This document shows, piece by piece, positions 26,793-36,459 of a DNA stretch of 64,000 nucleotides (within the stretch, counting starts at the first letter, position 1; every line of letters starts with the position of its first letter). A program made the position numbers and the translations under genes. The notes under the pieces were generated by a model that searched no databases, was not told the DNA's origin, and saw nothing but the letters and a program-made list of their open reading frames with translations. Origin of the DNA: Paraburkholderia sp. SG-MS1 (GTDB lineage Bacteria; Pseudomonadota; Gammaproteobacteria; Burkholderiales; Burkholderiaceae); contig NZ_NPIH01000222.1 of assembly GCF_012275575.1 (NCBI RefSeq), positions 1 through 64,000 of the forward strand, written 5' to 3'.

Positions 26793-28793
26793 ATGAAACC
26801 GGGTACTCCGCGCCCATCCACCGCGCCCCCGCATCGCGAAGCTGGCGACGGCGGCGCGCCACCGTATGCCACAATGTCCGATCCTTACCGATTGGACATT
26901 GCCAACGTGACGCGCCGCCTGTTGATCCTCTTCGCGCTCGTTGCCGGGCTCGCGGCGGCATGCGGACTGACCTACAGCATCGCGTGGCAAAGCGGCATCG
27001 ACAACCTGCGGCGCAACGCCGCCGTGCGTGCCGAGCGTACCGCCAGTACGCTGAGGAGCACGCTCGAGCGCTACGAGTCGCTGCCGTATCTGCTTGCCGA
27101 ACATCCGATCGTGCAGGACGTGCTGGTCGATCCCCGTCCGGCTAACGTCAAACGCGCGAACCTTTATCTCGAAGACCTCAACCGCCATGCGCGGGCCACC
27201 GTCACGTACATCATTCCGCTCGACGGTTATTGTGTCGCCGCGAGCAACTGGCGCGGGCCGGGCAGTTTCATCGGCGCGGGCTATGAGTTCCGGCCGTATT
27301 TTCTCGATGCGGTCAATGGCGGCGTAGGCCGCTTCTTCGGCATCGGCACGATTTCGCAGGCGCCGGGCTACTACATTTCACAACCGGTGCGGCGCGACGG
27401 CAAGATCGTCGGCGTGGCGGTCGTCAAACTCGATCTCGAATGGTTTCAGGGCGCCGACGCGTCCGAGCCGCTGGTCGTCACCGACGATCACGGCGTGATC
27501 TTTCTGTCCTCGGTGCCGGCGTGGAAATATCACACGATCCGGCCGCTGTCCGGACCGGTCGCCGATTCGATCTATCAGGCGCGTCAATACGCGCAGCAGC
27601 CGATCGCGCCGCTGCCGGTGACGATCCAGCGCACGCTCGAAGGCAATGCGCAGATCGTGCGCATCGGCGGCGGCCGCTCCGCGCCGCGCTTTCTCGCGTC
27701 GCGGCGCAGCATGGGCGTGCCCGACTGGCATCTGATTACGATGTCGCCCGTCGATCCGGTCGACGCCGACGCGCGCAAGGCGACCATCGTCACCGGCTTC
27801 GGCTACATCTCCATCGTGTTGCTCGCGTTCTACTGGCGTATGCGCCGCGCCCGCGTGCGCGAGATGATGCGCAGCCGCACGCTGCTGCAAAAGGCCTACG
27901 CGGAACTGAACCAGCGGGTCGCCGAACGCACGGCGGATCTGTCGCAGGCGAACGAACAGTTACAGAAGGAAGTGACCGAGCGCACGCGCGCCGAGCAGGA
28001 GTTGCGCGCCGCGCACGACGAGCTGATCCAGGCGAGCAAGCTCGCCGCGCTCGGGCAAATGGCGGCCGGCATCACGCATGAATTGAATCAGCCGCTTGCC
28101 GCGTTGCGCGGTTTCTCGGACAACACGCGCGTGCTGCTCGAACGCGGCGACGAGGCGTCGGCGCGCGAGAATCTCGAAGCGATCGCGGCGCTCACCGAGC
28201 GCATGGGCAAGATCACCAATCAGTTGAAGCTGTTCGTCGGACGGGCGCGGCCGCGCAATGCGCGCGCGCCGATCATGCGGGCGCTGCGCAATGTCGTCGG
28301 GCTGCTGCAGAAGCGCTTGCAGAGCGTCGAAGTCGCGTTCACGCTGTTCGATGCGGTGAATGGCGTGCGCACGCCGCTCAGTCTCGCCGACGACCATCCT
28401 GAACTGATCGCGCATTGCGACGACCTGCGGCTCGAACAGGTGCTGATCAACCTGCTCGGCAATGCGCTCGACGCGATTGCCGGCATCAGCGCGCCGCGCA
28501 TCGAGATCGAGATCGAAGTCGCCGAGGCGAACGTGTCGTTCATGGTGAGCGACAACGGCCCCGGCATTCCCGACGACGTGCTGCCGCGTCTGTTCGAGCC
28601 GTTCTTCACGACCAAGGAGATGGGGCAGGGGCTGGGCCTCGGGCTTGCGATCTCGTCGTCGATCGCGCGCGATTGCGGCGGCACGCTGGTCGCGCGCAAC
28701 GCGCCGGACGGCGGTGCATTATTCGTGTTGACGCTGCGCCGCGCGCGCGTGCAGACGAGCCACCCGGCGGTTCCGCTGACCACGGGTTCCTGA
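26793..28793 (+). CDS. dctB: C4-dicarboxylate sensor histidine kinase DctB
   Basis: 666 aa (an ATG at 26874 would remove 27 low-complexity residues and is plausible). Two membrane helices (about residues 40-65 and 330-350) bracket a periplasmic Cache-type sensor domain. A coiled coil leads to the H-box (GITHELNQPL, phospho-His 429), then the N-box NLLGNALDAI and G-boxes DNGPGIP and GLGLAIS. The coiled coil and H-box match DctB. It senses external C4-dicarboxylates and phosphorylates DctD, whose gene starts 6 nt after its stop. Confidence 0.95.
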   Translation: MKPGTPRPSTAPPHREAGDGGAPPYATMSDPYRLDIANVTRRLLILFALVAGLAAACGLTYSIAWQSGIDNLRRNAAVRAERTASTLRSTLERYESLPYLLAEHPIVQDVLVDPRPANVKRANLYLEDLNRHARATVTYIIPLDGYCVAASNWRGPGSFIGAGYEFRPYFLDAVNGGVGRFFGIGTISQAPGYYISQPVRRDGKIVGVAVVKLDLEWFQGADASEPLVVTDDHGVIFLSSVPAWKYHTIRPLSGPVADSIYQARQYAQQPIAPLPVTIQRTLEGNAQIVRIGGGRSAPRFLASRRSMGVPDWHLITMSPVDPVDADARKATIVTGFGYISIVLLAFYWRMRRARVREMMRSRTLLQKAYAELNQRVAERTADLSQANEQLQKEVTERTRAEQELRAAHDELIQASKLAALGQMAAGITHELNQPLAALRGFSDNTRVLLERGDEASARENLEAIAALTERMGKITNQLKLFVGRARPRNARAPIMRALRNVVGLLQKRLQSVEVAFTLFDAVNGVRTPLSLADDHPELIAHCDDLRLEQVLINLLGNALDAIAGISAPRIEIEIEVAEANVSFMVSDNGPGIPDDVLPRLFEPFFTTKEMGQGLGLGLAISSSIARDCGGTLVARNAPDGGALFVLTLRRARVQTSHPAVPLTTGS

Positions 28794-28799
28794 ATCAGG

Positions 28800-30164
28800 A
28801 TGGAAAACGCGATGCTGAACCACGGCCTGCAAGTGCTATATATCGAAGACGACGAACTAGTGCGCCGCGCCAGTGTGCAGAGCCTGCAACTGGCGGGTTT
28901 CGACGTGGTCGGCCATGCGTCGGTGGAAGCCGCGGCGAAGATGATCAGCGCGGATTTTTCCGGCGTGATCGTCAGCGATATTCGCCTGCCAGGCGCGAGC
29001 GGGCTCGATCTGCTCGCGCAGTGCCACGAGCGCGCGCCCGACGTGCCGGTGATCCTGGTCACCGGCCACGGCGATATCTCAATGGCCGTGCAGGCGATGC
29101 GCGATGGCGCGTATGACTTCATCGAAAAGCCGTTCGCGTCCGAGCGCCTGATCGAAACCGTGCGGCGCGCGCTGGAGCGCCGCAAGCTGGTGCTGGAGAA
29201 TCTCGCGCTGCGCCGTGAACTGGCGGAGCAGAACTCGGTGGCGCCACGAATCATCGGCCGCAGTCCCGCAATCGAACAGGTGCGGCGGCTGATCGCGAAC
29301 ATCGCGCCGACCGACGCGTCCGTGCTGATCAATGGCGATACCGGCGCGGGCAAAGAGTTGATCGCGCGCAGTCTGCATGAGCTCTCGCCGCGGCGCGACA
29401 AGCCGTTTATCGCAGTGAACTGCGGCGCGCTGCCTGAGCCGATGTTCGAGTCGGAAATGTTCGGCTATGAACCGGGCGCGTTCACCGGCGCGGCGAAACG
29501 GCGAATTGGCAAGCTCGAACATGCGTCGGGCGGCACGCTGTTTCTCGACGAGATCGAGAGCATGCCGCTCGCGTTACAGGTCAAGCTGCTGCGCGTGCTG
29601 CAGGACGGCGTGCTGGAGCGGCTGGGCTCGAATCAGCCGATTCGCGTGAATTGCCGCGTGGTCGCCGCGGCGAAGGGCGACATGGCTGAGCACGTCGCGG
29701 ATGGCTCGTTCCGGCGCGACCTGCTGTATCGGCTGAACGTGGTGACGATCGCGCTGCCGCCGTTGGGCGAGCGTCGCGAGGACATCGTGCCCCTCTTCGA
29801 ACACTTCCTGCTGGATGCGGCGGTGCGTTACCAGCGTCCTGCGCCGATTCTCACCGACCGCCAGCGCGCGAGCCTGATGCAGCGCGACTGGCCGGGCAAC
29901 GTGCGAGAACTGCGCAATGCCGCCGACCGCTTCGTGCTCGGCGTCGCAGAAGATCCGGTCATGCCTTTCGCCGACGACACCGCGGCCACGCAACCGTTGA
30001 AGGAGCGTGTCGAGCAATTCGAACGGGCGATGATCGCGGAGGCATTGGAGCAGGCCGGCGGGGCGGTAGCGGTGGCGGCGGACAAGCTGCAGCTCGGCAA
30101 GGCCACGCTCTACGAGAAGATCAAGCGATATGGCCTGGCGGCCAAGGGGGAAGGGGAGCGGTGA
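28800..30164 (+). CDS. dctD: Sigma54-dependent response regulator DctD
   Basis: 454 aa. A receiver domain lies in residues 9-125 (phospho-Asp in [10 protein letters not shown]), followed by an AAA+ domain with Walker A GDTGAGKE, the sigma54-contact loop GAFTGA and Walker [12 protein letters not shown] Fis-type helix-turn-helix is at the C-terminus ([21 protein letters not shown], split over residues 425-446). It activates the sigma54 promoter in front of dctA. Nothing is truncated. Confidence 0.95.
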   Translation: MENAMLNHGLQVLYIEDDELVRRASVQSLQLAGFDVVGHASVEAAAKMISADFSGVIVSDIRLPGASGLDLLAQCHERAPDVPVILVTGHGDISMAVQAMRDGAYDFIEKPFASERLIETVRRALERRKLVLENLALRRELAEQNSVAPRIIGRSPAIEQVRRLIANIAPTDASVLINGDTGAGKELIARSLHELSPRRDKPFIAVNCGALPEPMFESEMFGYEPGAFTGAAKRRIGKLEHASGGTLFLDEIESMPLALQVKLLRVLQDGVLERLGSNQPIRVNCRVVAAAKGDMAEHVADGSFRRDLLYRLNVVTIALPPLGERREDIVPLFEHFLLDAAVRYQRPAPILTDRQRASLMQRDWPGNVRELRNAADRFVLGVAEDPVMPFADDTAATQPLKERVEQFERAMIAEALEQAGGAVAVAADKLQLGKATLYEKIKRYGLAAKGEGER

Positions 30165-30239
30165 GGAACGGCGCCGGCGGCAAGGCGCGGCCGGCGCGTT
30201 TGAATCAGATCGACTCGGATCGAGCCGGGGCGAAGGTAG

Positions 30240-30767
30240 TTACGCCTTCAGCGCCTTTTCCAGCAATTGTTCGAGTTCCGCGAACTGCGGCTCGCCGACA
30301 TAGCGCTTCAGAATCTTGCCGTCCTTATCGATCAGGAACGTGGTGGGCGTGAGCTGCACGTTGCCGAACTGCTTGGCGGCCGAGCCGTCGTCCATGGCGA
30401 CCTTGAACGGCAACTGACGCGTTTGCGTGTAGTTAGTCACGTACATCGGCGCGTCGTAGTTCATGGCAACCGCCACGAATTCCAGGCCTTGGCCCTTGAA
30501 TCGGTTATAGGTCTCGACCATCTGCGGCATTTCCTTCATGCACGTATCGCAGTTCGTCGCCCAGAAGTTGACGAGATAAACCTTGCCTTTCAGGTCGGCG
30601 GTCGTGACTTTCTGGCCGGACAGCAGCGTGAAGGTCGCGTCGGGCACCCGCTGCTGACCCGCAAACGCGAAGTAACCGGCCACCGCCAGCACGATCGCCA
30701 CGGCGGCTGCGATGATGTAGCGCAGTGGGCTCGCGCGCCGGGCGGCGGAAGATGGGTTGGAGCTCAT
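30240..30767 (-). CDS. TlpA-like thiol:disulfide oxidoreductase, membrane-anchored
   Basis: 175 aa from the ATG at 30767. An N-terminal membrane helix (around residues 17-35) anchors a periplasmic thioredoxin fold with the redox pair CDTC in LVNFWATNCDTCMKEMP, and the cis-Pro in LTPTTFLID. TlpA/ResA-type proteins reduce disulfides in apo-cytochrome c or copper chaperones. The frame is open for 350 further codons upstream but that part is antisense to the lipoprotein gene and is not used. Confidence 0.9.
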   Translation of the reverse strand: MSSNPSSAARRASPLRYIIAAAVAIVLAVAGYFAFAGQQRVPDATFTLLSGQKVTTADLKGKVYLVNFWATNCDTCMKEMPQMVETYNRFKGQGLEFVAVAMNYDAPMYVTNYTQTRQLPFKVAMDDGSAAKQFGNVQLTPTTFLIDKDGKILKRYVGEPQFAELEQLLEKALKA

Positions 30768-30938
30768 GAACGGAACCTCGAGAGCCGCGCGGAACGCGGG
30801 GGCCAGTGGATCGATTGGGCGGTTGGGCCGGTGCTGAACAGCGTCGCTATTGTAGCCCCATTCCGTTGGCGCGGCAGGAGGCAGGGCGGCAGCGGATAAT
30901 AGGGTTTTACGTTCCGGTCGGTCCGATCTTCTGTCCCC

Positions 30939-31622
30939 ATGTTCCGAGCTGCTTTTCGCGTTAGCCGTTTCCTCGCCCGAATTCGTTCCTGCTTTTCTTT
31001 CGGTAGCCGGTTTCACAGCGGGCCGCCAGCCGATCACAACCGGCCGGCCGGCGCGCCGGACGCTTCGTCGCGCCGGCCGCGCGGCCGTGCGCGGCTCGCG
31101 GCGACTGCCTGCGCGCTGGTGCTTGGCGCCGCGTTGAGCGCCTGCTCGCCGACCTTCGACTGGCGCACCATCATGAACAACGACAACGGCTACACCGTCG
31201 ACTTTCCCGCCAAGCCGGGCAACGATCAGCGGCCGGTGCAGATCGGCGACACGGTAATGCCGATGGCGATGCAAACGGCCGAAGCCGGTAACGCGGTTTT
31301 CGCAGTCGGCACCGTCATGCTGCCCGACGACAAGGAAACCACGCAGCGTGCCGCGCTGGCTTTTTTGCGCGATGGCCTCGCTCGTAACGTTGGCGCGGCG
31401 CCCGACGCGCATGCAGTGCAAATCCCGCTGGCGGCGGGCGGCCAGGTGCTGGGCCTCGAAATGAAACTCAGCGGTGAGGCGGGTTCGCGACATGAAATGC
31501 GCACGGTCTACGCCCGCCTGGCGGCGCGCGGGCGCCACGTCTATCAGGCGGCAATCATCGCTGACAAACCGCTGCAGCCAGAGCAGGTCGAGCAGTTTTT
31601 TTCGTCGTTCAAACTTTATTGA
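30939..31622 (+). CDS. Putative lipoprotein of unknown function
   Basis: 227 aa. The first 50 residues are basic and low-complexity; a hydrophobic segment ending in the lipobox LSAC (around residue 68) suggests a lipoprotein, so the true start may lie further in than the ATG at 30939. The mature part (FDWRTIMNNDNGYTVDFPAK) is a predicted alpha/beta domain of about 150 residues that I do not recognise. The gene is divergent from the TlpA-like gene. Function is unknown. Confidence 0.75.
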   Translation: MFRAAFRVSRFLARIRSCFSFGSRFHSGPPADHNRPAGAPDASSRRPRGRARLAATACALVLGAALSACSPTFDWRTIMNNDNGYTVDFPAKPGNDQRPVQIGDTVMPMAMQTAEAGNAVFAVGTVMLPDDKETTQRAALAFLRDGLARNVGAAPDAHAVQIPLAAGGQVLGLEMKLSGEAGSRHEMRTVYARLAARGRHVYQAAIIADKPLQPEQVEQFFSSFKLY

Positions 31623-31954
31623 AGGCGGTATTTTTGGCCGATTGGGTGCGTGAAGGAGCAATGTTTGGAGTGAAAGTTCCTTCGCAGCATCCTGAGCTAA
31701 TTCCCGGTTTACGTTGAAGTTTTCCGCGTGCGCGTCGCTCCTGTGGATAACTCTGTTGAGAACTTGCCCGTATTTGCCGCAGATGCCCGTGCCATGGGCG
31801 TTTTGTGAATTCTCCCCGACTTCTGGCATTTAAAAAAAGTCAATCAAATCAATGGGTTTTGATTGAGCCCTTCTGCGCGCCTTTCAAATGTATCCAAATC
31901 TGTCAGAAGCGTGCGTGTGTGCATAAGTCAAGTCTTGACAGCATATTTTTCTCC
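31623..31954. other. AT-rich gap between convergent genes
   Basis: This 332-nt stretch lies between two convergent stops, where gaps are normally short. It is clearly more AT-rich than its surroundings. It holds one hairpin with a poly-A/poly-T flank (listed separately) but no credible ORF. An sRNA or a decayed gene could sit here. Confidence 0.45.
31832..31865 (-). terminator. comM: Candidate terminator of comM
   Basis: Read on the minus strand, an 8-bp AT-rich stem (CAATCAAA/TTTGATTG, 31841-31848 with 31858-31865) is followed after two bases by seven T (31832-31838 as A on the plus strand). It lies about 90-120 nt beyond the comM stop. The stem is weak but the T run is good. Confidence 0.4.
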
Positions 31955-33562
31955 TCATAACGAGCCGAAAACCCGTCGGTACTGGATGGCCTCCGCAATC
32001 TGCGCAGCGCTCGGCATCGTCGCGCCGGCGAGGTCGGCGATGCTACGCGCGACCTTCAGCACCCGATAGTAAGCACGCGCTGACCATCGGAAGCGCTCGC
32101 CGGCTTCACGCAGCAGCGCTTCGCCGGCCGCGTCGGGGCGGCAAACCTCGTCCACTTCCCGGCCCCCGAGTTCGCGATTGGTCTTGCCCTGCCGCAGCAA
32201 TTGCCGCTCGCGCGCGACGCATACCCGTCGAGCGATCGCCGCGCTCGCCTCGCCGGCCGTCGCCGACCGAGCAGCAAGTTCCGCCGGCGTGAGCGCCGGA
32301 ATCTCAAGCTGGATGTCGATTCGATCCAGCAAAGGGCCGGACAGCTTACGCAGATAACGCGCCGCGATCTCCGGCGTGCAGCGGCAGCGGCCGCCCGGGT
32401 CGCCACGCCATCCGCAAGGGCAGGGGTTCATCGCGGCGATCAGTTGGCAGGCCGCCGGGAAATCCGCCTGGAGGGCGGCGCGCGAGATTGTGATGCGGCC
32501 GGCTTCGAGCGGCTCTCGTAGCGTTTCGAGGACATCGCGACTGAATTCGGGCAGTTCGTCCAGGAACAACACGCCCAGATGCGCAAGCGTGATCTCCCCA
32601 GGCTGCGGCGGATTGCGCCCACCGACCAACGCCGCTGCGCTCGAGGAGTGGTGCGGCGCCCGAAACGGCCGCTGCCGCCACTGCGCTGCCGTGAAGCCAG
32701 CCCGGCTGGCGGACAGCAAGGCGGCGGAGCTGAGCGCTTCGTCGTCGGTCATAGGCGGCAGCAGGCTCGGCAGGCGGGCGGCGAGCATTGATTTGCCGGC
32801 GCCGGGCGGTCCGATCAGCAACACGTGGTGCCCGCCGGCCGCCGCGACTTCGAGGGCGCGGCGCGCGGCGCGCTGGCCGATCACGTCGGCCATGTCGGGC
32901 ACGACAGCGGGCATGCTTTCGGCGAGGTCGGGCGCAGCGACGGCAGAAAGCCGCGCGTCGGGCGCTCCGGCGAGGTGGGCGCAGAGCGACGGCAGATCGG
33001 CGGCGCCGTAGACATCGACGCCGGGCACGAGCGCGGCTTCCGCCGCGCTAGTGGCAGGGAGATAGAGCTGCGGAGTACGTTCCGCAGCGAGCGGGGCCAC
33101 GGTTGACTTTCCGGGGATCGCGGAAGATGAGAAGCCCTCGCCGTGCGCGCCGCGCTGAGCCGCACCGCTGCGCGCCGTCCCGCAAGCCATCGCGAAAGCG
33201 CCGCGCATCGGCCGCAGTGCGCCAGTCAACGATAGCTCGCCAGCAAACTCCCGATACAGCAAGGATTCAACGGGAATCTGCCCGCTCGCCGCGAGGATGC
33301 CCAACGCAATCGGCAGGTCGAAGCGGCCGGATTCCTTCGGCAAATCGGCAGGGGCGAGATTGACGGTAATACGTCGGACAGGGAAGTCGAAGCCGCAGTT
33401 TTGCAGTGCCGCGCGCACGCGCTCGCGGCTTTCGCGCACTTCCAGATCAGGAAGGCCGACGATCGAAAATGAGGGTAATCCGTTCGCGAGGTGAACCTCG
33501 ACAGTAACTTCGGGCGCGCGGCCAGAGGCCGGCGCGCGACTGCGCACCACAGCAAGCGACAT
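31955..33562 (-). CDS. comM: YifB/ComM-family Mg-chelatase-like AAA+ ATPase
   Basis: 535 aa. An N-terminal ChlI-like fold (VEVHLANGLPSFSIVGLPD) is followed by the AAA+ core with Walker A GPPGAGKSM and LFLDELPEF as Walker B, and a C-terminal Mg-chelatase domain containing CPCGWRGDP. ComM helicase promotes branch migration during natural transformation. About 20-25 extra residues form an insertion around residue 155 (MACGTARSGAAQRGAHGEG), which is low-complexity. It is probably monocistronic. Confidence 0.95.
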   Translation of the reverse strand: MSLAVVRSRAPASGRAPEVTVEVHLANGLPSFSIVGLPDLEVRESRERVRAALQNCGFDFPVRRITVNLAPADLPKESGRFDLPIALGILAASGQIPVESLLYREFAGELSLTGALRPMRGAFAMACGTARSGAAQRGAHGEGFSSSAIPGKSTVAPLAAERTPQLYLPATSAAEAALVPGVDVYGAADLPSLCAHLAGAPDARLSAVAAPDLAESMPAVVPDMADVIGQRAARRALEVAAAGGHHVLLIGPPGAGKSMLAARLPSLLPPMTDDEALSSAALLSASRAGFTAAQWRQRPFRAPHHSSSAAALVGGRNPPQPGEITLAHLGVLFLDELPEFSRDVLETLREPLEAGRITISRAALQADFPAACQLIAAMNPCPCGWRGDPGGRCRCTPEIAARYLRKLSGPLLDRIDIQLEIPALTPAELAARSATAGEASAAIARRVCVARERQLLRQGKTNRELGGREVDEVCRPDAAGEALLREAGERFRWSARAYYRVLKVARSIADLAGATMPSAAQIAEAIQYRRVFGSL

Positions 33563-33682
33563 ATTTTCTCCCGTCGGACGGCACGCCGAAGCGCGCGCCA
33601 GTCCCCTAAAACGCTGATGACGTCACGGCTCGCTTGCCTGTGATGGGCAGCATTGCGCAGCTAGTGCGCTACTAACGACGCG

Positions 33683-33940
33683 TTACGGCGTTTGCGAAGC
33701 GAGCGGCAGCTTCTGTTCAAGTTCGGCGACGCGGCGCTCCAGTTCTTCGAGGCGGGCGCGAGTACGTACCAGCACCTGGGTCTGCGTATCGAATTCCTCG
33801 CGCGTGACGAGGTCCAGTTTCGAAAAGCCCTGCGACAGCATGGCCTTCACGTTGCGTTCGACGTCTTTGGCTGGCGAGTTCTTGAACAACTCGCTCATGC
33901 GAGCCTGAAAGTCATTGAAAACATCGTTGGGTTGTTTCAT
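33683..33940 (-). CDS. ubiK: Ubiquinone biosynthesis accessory factor UbiK
   Basis: 85 aa from the ATG at 33940. A BMFP-type small protein: FNDFQARMSELFKNSPAKDV, then LDLVTREEFDTQTQVL, and a C-terminal coiled coil (RLEELERRVAELEQKL). UbiK works with UbiJ as an accessory factor of the aerobic ubiquinone synthesis complex and binds membranes. The gene is divergent from glnK, 400 nt away. Confidence 0.93.
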   Translation of the reverse strand: MKQPNDVFNDFQARMSELFKNSPAKDVERNVKAMLSQGFSKLDLVTREEFDTQTQVLVRTRARLEELERRVAELEQKLPLASQTP

Positions 33941-34679
<739 letters not shown>

Positions 34680-34723
34680 CACGAAAAGATAGCGACACAG
34701 ATAGCGATAAGAGGAAACGAAAG

Positions 34724-36223
34724 ATGCGCAAATTATTGATGTCCCTGCTGATGGCCGGTTCGCTGCTCGCGGGCGGTATTGGCGCCGCCCTTGCGGACGA
34801 CGCGTCCGCTCCCGCAGCCGCCTCGGCTGCCGATACGACCGCCAGCGCCCCGGCGCCGGACGCGTCGGCACCGGCAGCCGCACCCGCGTCGGCACCGGCC
34901 GCCGACGCCTCTGCCGCACCCGCAGTAGCCGCGCCTGGGGCATCGGCTCCTGCAGCCGACGCCGCCCCGGCGGCACCGACCGCGCCGTTCTCGGTCGATT
35001 CGTCGAAGATCAATTCGGGCGACACTGCCTGGATGCTGACTTCTACCGCGCTCGTGCTGTTCATGACGATCCCGGGTCTGGCGCTTTTCTACGGCGGCAT
35101 GGTCCGCAAGAAGAACGTGCTCGCGACGCTGATGCAAAGCTTCGCGATCACCTGCCTCGTGACGATCATCTGGACGGTGGTGGGCTACAGCCTCGCCTTC
35201 ACGCCGGGCGGCTCGTTCATCGGCGGCTTCTCGCGCGTCTTCATGGCCGGCATGAACTACATCAAGGGTGACAAAGCCACGACGCTGACCGTCAGCCATC
35301 TGGCTCCGACGATTCCCGAAACGGTCTACTTCGTCTATCAGATGACGTTCGCGATCATCACCCCGGCACTGATCACTGGCGCGTTTGCCGACCGTATGAA
35401 GTTCTCGGCGATGCTGGTGTTCATGACGCTGTGGTCGATCATCGTCTACTCGCCGATCGCGCACATGGTCTGGGAACCGACCGGCTGGCTGGCTAGCGCG
35501 GGCATCCTCGACTTCGCGGGCGGCACAGTGGTGCACATCAACGCCGGTATCGCGGCGCTGGTTTGCGCGCTGGTGCTCGGCAAGCGTGTCGGTTACGGCA
35601 AGGAAGCCATGGCTCCGCACAACCTGACGCTCACGCTGATCGGTGGCGCGATGCTGTGGGTGGGCTGGTTCGGCTTCAACGCGGGTTCGGCGGTGGCGGC
35701 CGACGGCCGTGCCGGTTTCGCGATGTTCACGACGCAAGTCGCTACCGCGGCAGCAGCGCTCGCGTGGATGTTCGCCGAATGGGCGGCCAAGGGTAAGCCG
35801 TCGGTGCTCGGTATCGTGTCGGGTGCGGTGGCGGGTCTGGTGGCGATTACGCCGGCTTCGGGCTTCGTCGGCACGACCGGCGCGCTGGTTATCGGTATCG
35901 TGGCGGGTGTGGTCTGCTTCTGGTCGGCGACGTGGCTCAAGCACAAGCTCGGTTACGACGACTCGCTCGACGCGTTCGGCGTGCACTGCATCGGCGGTAT
36001 CGTGGGTGCGCTCCTGACCGGCGTGTTCGCGGTCAAGGACATCGGCGGCGCGGACGGCAGCGTCATCGTGCAAGCCAAGGGCGTGCTGACGACGCTGGTC
36101 TACAGCGGGGTGGTGAGCTACATCCTGCTGAAGATCATCGACATGGTGATGGGCATCCGCGTGACGGAGGAGCAGGAGCGCGAAGGCCTGGACGTGAGCC
36201 TGCACGGCGAACACGTCGAATAA
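34724..36223 (+). CDS. amtB: Ammonium transporter
   Basis: 499 aa. The signal peptide is followed by about 60 residues of Ala/Pro/Ser-rich sequence, then the Amt core with 11 membrane segments. Landmarks are GLALFYGGMVRKKNVLAT, FAFADRMK-like GAFADRMKFSAM, the twin-His region (DFAGGTVVHINAGIAALV) and DAFGVHCIGGIVGALLTG. It conducts ammonia/ammonium across the inner membrane and is gated by GlnK. The low-complexity region is predicted to be periplasmic and is absent from E. coli AmtB. A good terminator follows. Confidence 0.96.
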   Translation: MRKLLMSLLMAGSLLAGGIGAALADDASAPAAASAADTTASAPAPDASAPAAAPASAPAADASAAPAVAAPGASAPAADAAPAAPTAPFSVDSSKINSGDTAWMLTSTALVLFMTIPGLALFYGGMVRKKNVLATLMQSFAITCLVTIIWTVVGYSLAFTPGGSFIGGFSRVFMAGMNYIKGDKATTLTVSHLAPTIPETVYFVYQMTFAIITPALITGAFADRMKFSAMLVFMTLWSIIVYSPIAHMVWEPTGWLASAGILDFAGGTVVHINAGIAALVCALVLGKRVGYGKEAMAPHNLTLTLIGGAMLWVGWFGFNAGSAVAADGRAGFAMFTTQVATAAAALAWMFAEWAAKGKPSVLGIVSGAVAGLVAITPASGFVGTTGALVIGIVAGVVCFWSATWLKHKLGYDDSLDAFGVHCIGGIVGALLTGVFAVKDIGGADGSVIVQAKGVLTTLVYSGVVSYILLKIIDMVMGIRVTEEQEREGLDVSLHGEHVE

Positions 36224-36285
36224 GCAACACTTCTGCGAGCCCGCGCTCCCGGGCTTGTCTGATCACGATTAAGCGCAGCGATTTG

Positions 36286-36311
36286 GCCCGCCTTCATGGC
36301 GGGCTTTTTTC
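36286..36311 (+). terminator. amtB: Rho-independent terminator after amtB
   Basis: GCCCGCC (36286-36292) pairs with GGCGGGC (36298-36304) around a 5-nt loop, followed by six T. It ends the glnK-amtB transcript. Confidence 0.9.
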
Positions 36312-36323
36312 TTGCGGGGTATC

Positions 36324-36353
36324 TTGAAAACGGCAGTTTCTCGCGCCTATGAT
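36324..36353 (+). promoter_or_regulatory. gshA: Candidate sigma70 promoter of gshA
   Basis: TTGAAA (36324-36329) and TATGAT (36348-36353) are separated by 18 nt, just after the amtB terminator. The predicted leader is about 100 nt. Confidence 0.5.
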
Positions 36354-36459
36354 CGAAATAGCGAGAATGCATTCGCGTCCGCTTGCGAATGGAGAAACCG
36401 TCCCCAAATGGACAAAGCATTTGCTCTACAATCTTTTTTCTCCAGTCTGCGAGTGATCA

